A stretch of 64,000 bases of DNA from Nesterenkonia sandarakina (lineage in GTDB: Bacteria; Actinomycetota; Actinomycetes; Actinomycetales; Micrococcaceae): the NCBI RefSeq assembly GCF_013410215.1, contig NZ_JACCFQ010000001.1:1798001-1862000 (forward strand). The letters run 5' to 3'. The notes under the pieces are model-generated. The model worked only from the letters and a program-made list of their open reading frames with translations. It was not told the origin of the DNA and did not search any database. This document shows positions 6,961 through 15,986 of this stretch, piece by piece (positions within the stretch are counted from its first letter, which is position 1; every line of letters starts with the position of its first letter). The position numbers and the translations under genes were made by a program.

Positions 6961-9666
6961 ATGTCTGTTCCCCCCAGCTCGGCCCGGTCGACCTCCAGCT
7001 CTCGCTCCTCCCGCCGCGAAGCCGCCGCCGCCTCGGCCGCCGCTTCGAGCTCCGCCGAGGCCGCGAAGAGCCCCCGACGACGACGCCAGCTCGGGGCCGA
7101 ACGTCGCACCGAGCCGCTGCCGGTGGTCCACCCCCGGCCCAGCCTGCGCCGGATCGTGCTGAGCCGGCTGGCGATCCTGACCACCGGCCTGGCCTGGATC
7201 GGCTACGTGGTCAGCACGGTGCTCTGGCAGTTCCTGGAGTACGGCTCGCAGAACTTCCGCTTCACCATGGAGACCGTGGGCTACCTGCTGGTGGTCACGA
7301 TGTTGACCTTCTCCGCCCTGATGTACCTGGTGGCTCGGCACGGTGCGCTGCTGCGCTTCCGCGCACACCGCAGAACCTCGCGGGCCGAGCTGGACGCGCA
7401 CTTCAGCGGGCACAGCGCCGTCTCCCAGCGGTCCGAGAACGATGCCCCGATGGTCGTCCTGGTGCCCTCCTACGCCGAGGAGCCGGGCGTGGTGCGCCAG
7501 ACCCTGTGGTCGGCGGCGCTGCAGGAGTACCCCGAGATCCACGTGGTGCTGCTCATCGACGACGCCCCGGACTCGCAGAGCCCCGCGCTGGAGCAGACCA
7601 GAAGCCTCTCTGCGGAGATCGAAGCCGCTCTGAAGAAGCCTGGGACCCGGATGTCCGACGCCCAGGTCGTCTATGAGATGGGTCTGGCCCAGGGTCAGCA
7701 CGTGAATTCGCTGCAGGTGCTGACCCTGGCCGGGCATTACTCCTGGGGCGGAAGCTGGCTGCGTCAGATGGCCAGCCAGGAATCCCGGGCGGATCACGTG
7801 GACGACTTCTTCTGCGACCAGGTCTTGGGCAGCCTCGCCACCGAGCTGGAGGCCACCGCAGACGCGCTGGTCATGGCGGCGAAGTCCCAGGAGCTCCCCG
7901 CCCCGGAGCGGATGCTGCAGCTGCACCGCCGGCTGGCCTGGATCTTCACCGCGAAGCTCTCCAGCTTCGAGCGCAAGTCCTACACGAACCTCTCCCACGA
8001 GGCGAACAAGGCGATGAACCTCAACGCCTACCTCGGGCTGCTCGGTGGCGAGTACAGGGCGGAGCTGAGCTTCGCCGGCACCGCGCTGCGACCCGTCCAG
8101 CCCGGAGAGACCCCCGACCTCAGCGTGCCGGACGCCGAGTTCGTGCTCACCCTGGACGCGGATTCGCTGCTGCTCCCGGAGTACTGCCTGCGACTGGTGC
8201 ACCTGCTCGAGCAGCCCGGGAACGAACGCATCGCCGTCACGCAGACCCCGTACTCCTCCTTCCGCGGAGCCGGCAGCCGGATCGAGCGCCTGGCCGGGGC
8301 GACCACCGATATCCAGCACCTGCTGCACCAGGGGATGAGCCACGCCGGAGCCACCTTCTGGGTGGGCGCGAACGCAGTGATCCGGACCGCCGCTCTGCAG
8401 GACATCGCGGAGACCAGCTGGGAGAACGGGGTGCTGGTCAAGCGCTTCGTTCAGGACCGCACCGTCATCGAGGACACCGAGTCCAGCATCGACCTCGGCA
8501 CCCACGGCTGGACGCTGATGAACTACCCCGAGCGGCTCTCCTACAGCGCCACCCCGCCCGACTTCGGCTCGCTGGTGGTCCAGCGGCGCCGATGGGCCAA
8601 CGGGGGCCTGCTGATCCTGCCGAAGCTGGCGCGGGAGCTGCGCGCTCGGCGTCGTCGCGGGGAGCAGATCCGGCTGACCGAGGTGCTGCTGCGGCTGAAC
8701 TACATGGCCTCGATCGCGTGGGCCTCACTGGGCCTGATCTTCCTGCTGGCCTACCCCTACGACTCGCGACTGCTCAGCCCGCTGATCCTGCTCGCGGCCG
8801 TGCCCTACTTCCTGACCATGGGGGCGGACCTGCGGGAGTGCGGGTACAAGTTCTCCGACATCTTCCGGATCTACGGGTTCAACCTGATCCTGCTCCCGGT
8901 CAACCTGGCCGGGGTGATCAAGTCGCTGCAGCAGGCGCTGACCGGGGAGAAGATCCCCTTCGCCCGGACCCCTAAGGTCAAGGACCGGACCGCTGCTCCC
9001 TGGCTCTACGCGCTGGCGCCGGTGCTGATAGTGGCGTTCTCGCTGCTCACCCTGTGGCGCGACATCGGCCAGCAGAACTGGGGCAACGCCGCCTTCGCCG
9101 CCTTCAACGCCTTCTGGGGCGCCTGGGCGTTCATCGCCTACATCGGAGCCGTCAACGCGCTGGTGGATGTGGCCCTGGCGATCCGCGGCTGGTTCTACGT
9201 GGAGCAGCCCAAGGCCTCCAAGCGCACCCGGGGAGGCCGTCGCAAGGCCGGCTCCAACGAACCCCAGGAGGAGACCTTGGACTGGCGCGCCGTGCTGGAT
9301 GAGGGCACCCTCGGGGCCAGCTCGGGTTCCCGGCAAGGCGCAGCCTCCGGACACCGGGCACCGGCCTCCCGGGGACGGGCAAGCCTTGGGCCGACGCTGC
9401 GCGGCACCACTCAGCAGGCGACCGCGCAGAAGGCGACCGCTCCGAGGGGGACCGCCCCGAAGGGAGCCGCCAAGTCGGGAGCCGCCGGGAGGACGGCGGC
9501 AGGCAAGGAGGCAGCCAGCATCGCGCTGGCACCGCGCGGCTTCCCCGTCGCGGCCTCCCCGGCGGTGCTGCACCCCTTGACCAGTCACAAACTCACCTTC
9601 CAGCCGCTGTCCGTGGCGACGCCGCCGGCAGATGACCCACGCAGCGCCCAGGAGGCCAAGGCATGA
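6961..9666 (+). CDS. Processive family 2 glycosyltransferase (membrane polysaccharide synthase)
   Basis: 901-residue GT2 enzyme of the cellulose/hyaluronan/chitin synthase type. After a Ser/Arg/Ala-rich cytoplasmic N-terminus come two membrane helices (about 65-90 and 105-130). The catalytic domain carries LIDDAPDS (about 197-204), the DxD motif in LTLDADS (about 395-401), an EDTES acceptor-Asp region (about 503) and the processivity signature QRRRW (541-545). Further membrane helices follow at about 575-750. The C-terminal 140 residues are low-complexity Ala/Thr/Lys/Gly. It is coupled (ATGA) to a secreted GH18 hydrolase, implying synthesis and export of a beta-linked, probably N-acetylhexosamine polymer. 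The polymer identity is inferred. Confidence 0.85.
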   Translation: MSVPPSSARSTSSSRSSRREAAAASAAASSSAEAAKSPRRRRQLGAERRTEPLPVVHPRPSLRRIVLSRLAILTTGLAWIGYVVSTVLWQFLEYGSQNFRFTMETVGYLLVVTMLTFSALMYLVARHGALLRFRAHRRTSRAELDAHFSGHSAVSQRSENDAPMVVLVPSYAEEPGVVRQTLWSAALQEYPEIHVVLLIDDAPDSQSPALEQTRSLSAEIEAALKKPGTRMSDAQVVYEMGLAQGQHVNSLQVLTLAGHYSWGGSWLRQMASQESRADHVDDFFCDQVLGSLATELEATADALVMAAKSQELPAPERMLQLHRRLAWIFTAKLSSFERKSYTNLSHEANKAMNLNAYLGLLGGEYRAELSFAGTALRPVQPGETPDLSVPDAEFVLTLDADSLLLPEYCLRLVHLLEQPGNERIAVTQTPYSSFRGAGSRIERLAGATTDIQHLLHQGMSHAGATFWVGANAVIRTAALQDIAETSWENGVLVKRFVQDRTVIEDTESSIDLGTHGWTLMNYPERLSYSATPPDFGSLVVQRRRWANGGLLILPKLARELRARRRRGEQIRLTEVLLRLNYMASIAWASLGLIFLLAYPYDSRLLSPLILLAAVPYFLTMGADLRECGYKFSDIFRIYGFNLILLPVNLAGVIKSLQQALTGEKIPFARTPKVKDRTAAPWLYALAPVLIVAFSLLTLWRDIGQQNWGNAAFAAFNAFWGAWAFIAYIGAVNALVDVALAIRGWFYVEQPKASKRTRGGRRKAGSNEPQEETLDWRAVLDEGTLGASSGSRQGAASGHRAPASRGRASLGPTLRGTTQQATAQKATAPRGTAPKGAAKSGAAGRTAAGKEAASIALAPRGFPVAASPAVLHPLTSHKLTFQPLSVATPPADDPRSAQEAKA

Positions 9667-11210
9667 GCTCCACCGCACGACTCTCCCCCTGGCGAGTCAG
9701 CTTCGCCGTCATCATCGTCCTGGCCACCGTGGTGGCCGGAGTGCTAGGAGCACGCATGTACGAGGCACGCGCCACCCAGGGACCCGCGCCCGAATGGTTC
9801 GCCGGCTACGTCGATGTCACCGCCACCCCGAGCTACGCCTTCGAAGAGGGCTCGGCCGACTCCGAAGGCCACGTCTCCGACGTCGTGCTCTCCTTCATCG
9901 TGGCCGATGAGGAAGGCACCTGCACGCCCAGCTGGGGCACCTACTACGGCCTGGACGAAGCCGGTGCAGAGCTCGACCTGGACCGCCGGATCCAGCGGCT
10001 GCGCGAACAGGGCGCCGGGGTCGTGGTCTCCTTCGGCGGGGCCCTGAACCAGGAGCTGGCGACGGTGTGCGAGTCCCCCGAGGAGCTCGCCGGAGCCTAC
10101 CGGGAAGTGATCGAGCGCTATGACCTGGACACCATCGACCTGGACATCGAGGGACCCGCGCTGCAGGACCCGGCAAGCGTCAAGCTCCGCGCCCAGGCCG
10201 TGGCGCTGCTCCAGGAGGAGCTCAGCGCCGAGGGCAAGCCGCTCGCGGTCTGGCTCACGCTGCCGGTGATCCCCAGCGGACTCACCAGTGAGGGTCGAGA
10301 GGTGGTGATCGCGATGCTCGAGTCCGGGACGGACCTGGCCGGGGTGAACCTGATGACGATGAACTACGGGCAGGCGCGGGACGCGCGCTCGATGTTCGAT
10401 GCCTCCGCGGCGGCCATGCGCTCCACCCACCGCCAGCTGGGCATCATCTACGAACAGGCGGGCCTGCCGCTGAGCAGCGGCGCACTCTGGGGCAAGCTCG
10501 GCGCGACCCCGATGATCGGGCAGAACGATGTGGTCGATGAGGTCTTCACGCTCGAGGACGCGCGGCGGTTCAACGAGTTCGCCGTGGAGAACGGCATCGG
10601 GCGGGTCTCCATGTGGTCGCTGAACCGCGACGTGACCTGCGGGTCGAACTACCCGGACACCTCGCGGGTCTCGGATGCCTGCAGCGGAGTCGATCAGGGA
10701 GATGTGCGCTTCTCGGAGCTGCTCAGCCAGGGCTACTCCGGACACGCCGCCGAGGCGGCCTCGGCGACGACCGAGCCGGATCCGGCCGCGGCGGCACCGG
10801 CCGAGGATGATCCCGAGACCAGCCCCTACCCGATCTGGAACGAAGAGGCCTCCTACCTCGAAGGCAGCAAGATCGTCTGGCACCGCAACGTCTATGAGGC
10901 GAAGTGGTGGACCCGCGGCGAGCTTCCGGACAACCCCGTCCTGGAGGCCTGGGACACCCCGTGGGAGCTGATCGGTCCGGTGATGCCGGGAGAGACCCCG
11001 ATGCCGGTGTTCACCGTGGAGAAGGGAACCTACCCGGAGTGGAAGGGCTCGTCGGCCTACGAGAAGGGTGACCGGGTGCTCTCCGAAGGAACCCCCTATG
11101 AGGCGAAATGGTGGACCGAAGGGGACAGCCCGGACGCCGCACAGGTCGACCCGGACAGCTCCCCCTGGGTGCCGCTGAGCGCCGAGGACGTCGAGCAGGA
11201 CCTTGAGTAG
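9663..11210 (+). CDS. Membrane-anchored GH18 hydrolase with two CBM5/12 modules
   Basis: 515 residues. An N-terminal signal-anchor helix (about 12-32) leads to a glycoside hydrolase 18 barrel with the catalytic DxxDxDxE motif (DTIDLDIE, residues about 156-163, Glu acid at the end). Then come an Ala/Glu/Pro linker and two chitin-binding type 3 (CBM5/12) modules at about 385-440 and 452-510, each with an AKWWT core. It is translationally coupled to the GT2 synthase. In the family such enzymes cleave beta-1,4-GlcNAc polymers. The pairing suggests a role in trimming or releasing the polymer made by the synthase rather than scavenging chitin. Small hairpins without a U-tract (for example 11250-11264) lie downstream. 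Confidence 0.88.
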   Translation: MSSTARLSPWRVSFAVIIVLATVVAGVLGARMYEARATQGPAPEWFAGYVDVTATPSYAFEEGSADSEGHVSDVVLSFIVADEEGTCTPSWGTYYGLDEAGAELDLDRRIQRLREQGAGVVVSFGGALNQELATVCESPEELAGAYREVIERYDLDTIDLDIEGPALQDPASVKLRAQAVALLQEELSAEGKPLAVWLTLPVIPSGLTSEGREVVIAMLESGTDLAGVNLMTMNYGQARDARSMFDASAAAMRSTHRQLGIIYEQAGLPLSSGALWGKLGATPMIGQNDVVDEVFTLEDARRFNEFAVENGIGRVSMWSLNRDVTCGSNYPDTSRVSDACSGVDQGDVRFSELLSQGYSGHAAEAASATTEPDPAAAAPAEDDPETSPYPIWNEEASYLEGSKIVWHRNVYEAKWWTRGELPDNPVLEAWDTPWELIGPVMPGETPMPVFTVEKGTYPEWKGSSAYEKGDRVLSEGTPYEAKWWTEGDSPDAAQVDPDSSPWVPLSAEDVEQDLE

Positions 11211-11291
11211 GCCCCAGAGCTGACCAGGTGGGCGGCCCACCGGAGAGCTGAACCTCAAAGGTTCATGCACCGCCTGGCAGGAAGCTGCCGC

Positions 11292-13997
11292 TCAAGCCCG
11301 GACGCCGGGGGAGAATCCCGGTGTCTGGGCCGGCGGGCTGGTGCGCTGGGAGGCCACCGCCGCGGCGGTCCAGAGCTCACGCCGGGACTCCATCCCCAGC
11401 TTCGGCAGCAGGTTCGAGACGTGGTACTCCACGGTCTTCTTCGAGACGAACAGGCCCTCGGAGATCTCCTGGTTGGTCCGGCCCTGCGAGATCAGGTGAG
11501 CGATGTCGCGCTCCCGCGGGGTCAGCGAGGCATAGCGGCCGGCCACCGCCAGAAGCCGGCCCTTCACCGCGGTCAGTTCGGGGGAGGCGCCGAGCTGGGC
11601 GAAGATGTCCCGCGCAGCTTCCAGCTGCTCGTCGGCCTCGATATGCTCGCCGCGTTCCCGGTGGGTCACACCGAGCAGGTGGTGCATCCGGGCCCGGGTG
11701 TGCGGGAAGTCGGTGGAGAGCCAGATCGCGGCTCGGTAATCTGCCACCGCGCGCACCAGGTCACCCCGCCGAGCGGCCAGCTTCGCCCGCACCGCCACCG
11801 GGTGGCCGAAGGGCAGCGGCAGCCCGGGGCGCAGCGCCACCTTCTGCGAGAAGGTCTCCAGAAGCCGCTCCGCCTCCGCCAGCTTCGCCGCCGAGAGGTT
11901 CTTCTCGGAGTCCAGGAGGGCATCGAGCTCGAGTGCCCGCCACCCGATGAGCCCCACAGCATCGGACCAGCTGTTCAGCCGGCTGCGCCGGAAGTCCGCG
12001 ATCACCTGCAGCGCGCGCTCATGATCCCCGGACATCCGGGCAGTCCACGCCATCGCGATCATCACGTTGTACAGCGGCAGCGCGCTCGCGGTGGTCACGT
12101 GGTGGGCCAGCCAATCCGTGTGCTCCGCGGCGGCGGTCTCATCGGCGTGGGCGACGGCGACCATGGCCAGCACGGCATGCGAGCTGGCCAGGCCGCGCCA
12201 GTCCTGACTGGTGCGTGCCATCGTGATCACCCGCTCCGCGCGCAGGATCGCGTCGGTCCAGCGTCCCAGCTGGAAATCGATCATGGCCTGCTCCGCCATC
12301 CCGCGCTGCGCCGCGGCCGGGACCACACGGTGGTGCCGGCCAGCCTCGGCCCGCTCCAGGTCATCCAGCGCGGCCGTCACGTGCCCGGCGTAGTAGTGCG
12401 CCCGGCCCCGGAAGTACAGCGCGTCGGTGTGTTCTGCGGTGCCGGCGGCCTCGATCAGGAAGGCGTCCAGCCGGGTGATCGTCTCCTCGATCGCTCCGGT
12501 GTTCCACAGGGCGTAGACCTCATGCATCACCAGCAGTCGGCTGAGCACCCGGTCGATGGGGGAGACCGGTTCGACGTCGAGCCCTCGCAGCTCGGCGACC
12601 GCGGCCTGCGCTGCCTGCTCCTCGGCGGAGGCGATCTCCACGGTGCACAGCAGGATCAGCATCCGCCAGCGGGTGAGGTCTTCGAGGTCTTCCGGCGCGC
12701 CGGGACTGCGCAGCACACCCAGGAGCAGGCGGCGGGCCTGGGCGAGCTCGCCGGTGAAGAACGCCAGCCCGGCTTGGAAGAAAGAGATCAGGATCGGGTC
12801 CTCGAGCAGCTCGATCTCGGCGAAGAGCTCCACGACGCCTCCGGGGTTCTCGGCGATGCCCACGGTGAGGCTGGCCGAGACCATCCGGCGTCGTCGTTCT
12901 TCGCCCTGGCTGACGCTCATGGCAAGAGCCAGGTATTCGGCGCTGGCCGGGTAGTCACCGGCGTCCAGCGCCTGCAGCCCCTGCGCCTCCAGGGCATCAC
13001 CGAGCGTGGGGTCCATCTGGGCAGCGGCGGCGCAGAGGTGCCGGGCGCGCGGCAGCCCGGTGGTGCGCTCCGCCAGGAGCTTGTGCAGCTGCCGCCGGTG
13101 CGCCGGTTCGATCAGCGCCACCGCCGCCTCTCGCCAGGCCTGGTCCGCCAGGTGCACCTCCTGGCCGTTTCCGGAGAGGATCGGGCTCAGCGCCTCGACC
13201 AGGTCACCGGGCTCCGGCGGGGTGAGCAGGTCCAGGCGGGCCGCGCGCAGCGCGAGGATCGCCGCCTCGGCCGCGATCTCGGCTCGGGAGCCCCCGGAGT
13301 CCAGCGCGAGGACCTCCAGGAAGGTGCGCAGGCATGGTTCCAGACCGGTGATCTCCGGTTCCAGATAGGACTGCGGGATCGTGGAGGCCTCGACGGCGGC
13401 CACATCCAGGCCCGCGCTCATCAGGCGCAGCGCGATCCCGGGGTTTCCCGCGGCGCGTCGATGCGTGGCGGAGAGCAGCGGCTCGCTCGGGTGATGTCCG
13501 TGCTGCCCCAGCAGCTTCGCCAGCTCAGGCTGCGGGATCCCGCGCAGCGTGATCCGGGTGCCGGTGTGCGCGGCGAACTTGGCGAGCCGGCGCACCAGGG
13601 GATCGGTGGTCGGGGAGGCTGTGGCCAGCAGCAGCACCGGTGGAACGGCGCCCGGCGCCCGGGAGCCCTGCTCCACCAGCCGATCCAAGGCCTGCTTGGT
13701 CTTCGCCGATGCCCGGTGCAGGTCATCGGCGACCACACAGTACGGCCCGGAGCCGTGCTGCTCCAGGGCTTCGGGCAGATCCAGGGTCGCGGAGAGATCC
13801 GTGACCGAGACAATCCTGAGTCCCGCAGTCTCCGCGCGGCCTCGGGCCTCAGCGGCCAGGGCTGACTTGCCTGAGCCGATCGTGCCTTCGAGCAGGCAGA
13901 CGGCGCTGCGGCCGGAGAGGGTGCTGTAGATCGCGCGCAGCACCTTGGCGCGCTCCGGTTCGCGGCCGAGCACGACCGCCGCGGTTTTGGCTTTCAC
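11292..13997 (-). CDS. LuxR family regulator, LAL/MalT-like ATPase type
   Basis: 901-residue signal-transducing regulator. The N-terminal AAA ATPase has a Walker A (GTIGSGKSALA, about 38-48) and a Walker B-like VVADDLHRA (about 88-96). A long helical TPR-like middle follows, then a C-terminal LuxR helix-turn-helix (LTPRERDIAHLISQGRTNQE, then KKTVEYHVSNLLPKLG, about 830-880). The size and domain order match the LAL group, which usually responds to a small ligand or protein partner. It is convergent with the GT2-GH18 unit, so control of that polymer is possible but unproven. The gap upstream (13998-14137) holds a run of nine G at 14099-14107. Confidence 0.88.
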   Translation of the reverse strand: MKAKTAAVVLGREPERAKVLRAIYSTLSGRSAVCLLEGTIGSGKSALAAEARGRAETAGLRIVSVTDLSATLDLPEALEQHGSGPYCVVADDLHRASAKTKQALDRLVEQGSRAPGAVPPVLLLATASPTTDPLVRRLAKFAAHTGTRITLRGIPQPELAKLLGQHGHHPSEPLLSATHRRAAGNPGIALRLMSAGLDVAAVEASTIPQSYLEPEITGLEPCLRTFLEVLALDSGGSRAEIAAEAAILALRAARLDLLTPPEPGDLVEALSPILSGNGQEVHLADQAWREAAVALIEPAHRRQLHKLLAERTTGLPRARHLCAAAAQMDPTLGDALEAQGLQALDAGDYPASAEYLALAMSVSQGEERRRRMVSASLTVGIAENPGGVVELFAEIELLEDPILISFFQAGLAFFTGELAQARRLLLGVLRSPGAPEDLEDLTRWRMLILLCTVEIASAEEQAAQAAVAELRGLDVEPVSPIDRVLSRLLVMHEVYALWNTGAIEETITRLDAFLIEAAGTAEHTDALYFRGRAHYYAGHVTAALDDLERAEAGRHHRVVPAAAQRGMAEQAMIDFQLGRWTDAILRAERVITMARTSQDWRGLASSHAVLAMVAVAHADETAAAEHTDWLAHHVTTASALPLYNVMIAMAWTARMSGDHERALQVIADFRRSRLNSWSDAVGLIGWRALELDALLDSEKNLSAAKLAEAERLLETFSQKVALRPGLPLPFGHPVAVRAKLAARRGDLVRAVADYRAAIWLSTDFPHTRARMHHLLGVTHRERGEHIEADEQLEAARDIFAQLGASPELTAVKGRLLAVAGRYASLTPRERDIAHLISQGRTNQEISEGLFVSKKTVEYHVSNLLPKLGMESRRELWTAAAVASQRTSPPAQTPGFSPGVRA

Positions 13998-14137
13998 GCG
14001 CGTGACCCCCTGGTGGGTTCAAGACGCCACCGTCAGCGGCGTAGGACACATGATATGCGCAGGTCAGGTCGGCGCCAACGAATGTGTCGAGATAATCGGG
14101 GGGGGGGTGCCCGGGGTGGGGCGCCGCGCGGCGGGGG

Positions 14138-14605
14138 TCAGTCCAGCTGCAGGATCTTCTCCTGCACCACCTTGGCGCGCACGTTGGAGAAGCTGGACTC
14201 CTCGCCGGTCTCGGTGAAGCCCAGGGATTCCAGGATCTTCAGCGTGCCGAGGTTGTCGATCACGACCCGAGCGGTGACCGGGCGCTGCGGGAACTCGGTG
14301 AGGAACTTCTGCACGGCCTCGGTGGTGATGCCCTGGCCCCAGAAGCGCTTCTCGATCCAGAAGGTGATCTCCCGGCTGGCCTCGTCCTCGAAGGCGGCGA
14401 TCGAGCCCACGGGCTGGCCGTCGCTCTCGATGGTGCGCACGATGGTGTCATCGGAGTTCAGCAGCTGACCCCAGTGATGGTCGAAGACGCTGCGGTCCTT
14501 GGGGTTGGTCGAGGCGAATGCTGCCATATGGGCGGCGTCGGCATCCTGCTGGAACACGAAGAACTGCTCCAGGTCCTCGGTCTCCACTGCGCGCAGTGTG
14601 ATCAT
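14138..14605 (-). CDS. GNAT family N-acetyltransferase
   Basis: 155 residues. Start ATG 14605 is set by AAGGAG a few bases upstream (MITLRAVETEDLEQFF). The fold is the RimJ/RimL-like GNAT type, with the acetyl-CoA loop region FWGQGITTEAVQKFL near residues 93-107 and NLGTLKILESLGFTETG near 121-137. Substrate unknown. It is divergent from dxr. Confidence 0.85.
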   Translation of the reverse strand: MITLRAVETEDLEQFFVFQQDADAAHMAAFASTNPKDRSVFDHHWGQLLNSDDTIVRTIESDGQPVGSIAAFEDEASREITFWIEKRFWGQGITTEAVQKFLTEFPQRPVTARVVIDNLGTLKILESLGFTETGEESSFSNVRAKVVQEKILQLD

Positions 14606-14714
14606 CGGTGAGGCTCCTTCATCGGCTTGTGGCCGCATGGGTCTGCAACTGCTGTGCTCCCAGCGTACTGTGCACACCCATCACGGGCGAGCTCGGTGCG
14701 CCATAATGGGGACT

Positions 14715-15986
14715 ATGGCTTCTCCCAAGCGCCGCGTGGCGATTCTCGGTTCCACCGGTTCCATCGGGACCCAGGCGCTGCAGGTCATCGCCGCCCACCC
14801 AGACCGTTTCGAGGTCGTGGCGCTGGCCGGCGGATCCAACGCCGGACTGCTGGCCGAGCAGGTCGCCGCCACCGGCGCCGGGCTTGTCGGGATCGCTGAC
14901 GCCGGCGCGGCGGCTGGGCTGCGGGCCGCGCTGAGCGCCGCCAGCGAGCGTGGGACGCTCACCGCCGGTGAGCCCGAGATCCTCACCGGGGAGCAGGCGG
15001 CGCTGCAGATCGCCGCCGAGTCCGGGGCCGACGTCGTGCTCAACGCCATGACCGGCTCCATCGGGCTGCGCCCCACCCTTGCCGCGCTGCGCTCCGGGGC
15101 CACCCTGGCGCTGGCGAACAAGGAATCTCTGGTGGTCGGCGGGGCGCTGGTGGCCCAGGCCGTGCAGCGACCAGGTCAGATCATCCCGGTGGACTCCGAG
15201 CACTCGGCGCTGGCCCAGGCGCTGAGCTCGGGACGCCACGAGCGCGGGCTCTGCGCGGTCCCTGCCGAGGGCCAGGACCGGCTCAGCGGGGCCTCGGAGG
15301 TCTCCAGCCTGGTGGTCACCGCCTCCGGCGGGCCCTTCCGCGGCTGGGACCCGGCCGCGCTGGCCGAGGTCACCCCCGCCCAGGCGCTGAAACACCCCAA
15401 CTACTCGATGGGACGAGTGGTCACCACCAACTCCGCCACCATGGTCAACAAGGCGCTGGAGGTGATCGAGGCGCATCTGCTCTTCGAGATCGAGCTGGCC
15501 GACATCCAGACCGTGGTGCACCCGCAGCAGTGGATCCACTCCATGGTCCAGTTCCGCGACGGCTCCACCATCGCTCAGGCCGGGCACCCGCGGATGCTGA
15601 TCCCGATCGCGCTGGGACTCTCCTGGCCCGAGCGTCTGGAACAGGTCGATGCCCCCATCGACTGGACCCAGGCGATGCAGTGGGACTTCGAGCCCCTGGA
15701 TGAGCAGGCCTTCCCCGCGGTCGCCCTGGCGAAACAGGCCTGCGCCGCGTCCCCGACGCATATGGCGGTCTACAACGCGGCGAATGAACAGGCGGTGCAG
15801 GCGTTCCACGCCGGAGGCCTGAGCTTCCCCGGCATCCTCGCCACGGTGCAGGCGGTGTTGGAGCGCCACCAGGCCGTGGGCAGCTCCGCGACGCCCACCC
15901 TTGATGAGGTGCTCGACGCCGAGCGCTGGGCCCGCGCCGCCGCCGAGGAGCACATCGGCGCGGCCAAGGTCCAGGTGCGCGCATGA
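14715..15986 (+). CDS. dxr: 1-deoxy-D-xylulose 5-phosphate reductoisomerase
   Basis: Second enzyme of the MEP isoprenoid pathway (DXP to MEP, NADPH and Mn/Mg dependent, cytoplasmic). 423 residues, a little longer than the usual ~390-400. The N-terminal NADPH motif is GSTGSIGTQ (about 10-18), the metal/substrate motif is VDSEHSA (about 160-166), and ATMVNKALEVIEA lies near 240. A short extra segment lies around residues 172-195 (RHERGLCAVPAEGQ). An ATAAT-like element at 14703-14707 about seven bases before ATG 14715 may indicate a leaderless transcript; ATG 14706 is an in-frame alternative. It overlaps rseP by four bases. Confidence 0.95.
   Translation: MASPKRRVAILGSTGSIGTQALQVIAAHPDRFEVVALAGGSNAGLLAEQVAATGAGLVGIADAGAAAGLRAALSAASERGTLTAGEPEILTGEQAALQIAAESGADVVLNAMTGSIGLRPTLAALRSGATLALANKESLVVGGALVAQAVQRPGQIIPVDSEHSALAQALSSGRHERGLCAVPAEGQDRLSGASEVSSLVVTASGGPFRGWDPAALAEVTPAQALKHPNYSMGRVVTTNSATMVNKALEVIEAHLLFEIELADIQTVVHPQQWIHSMVQFRDGSTIAQAGHPRMLIPIALGLSWPERLEQVDAPIDWTQAMQWDFEPLDEQAFPAVALAKQACAASPTHMAVYNAANEQAVQAFHAGGLSFPGILATVQAVLERHQAVGSSATPTLDEVLDAERWARAAAEEHIGAAKVQVRA

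Noticed and set aside
11265-13865. 866-codon open frame on the + strand
   Set aside because: It is the antisense of the LAL regulator, with shadow-type composition (Arg/Gly/His/Gln rich) and no domain. Similar long antisense frames over infB (28266-29867), pnp (35795-37807), the 32801-34954 stretch and proS were dismissed for the same reason.
14099-14107. Phase-variable homopolymer (nine G; also nine C at 20984-20992 and eight G at 25333-25340)
   Set aside because: All three runs lie outside coding regions and have no clear promoter-spacer position.
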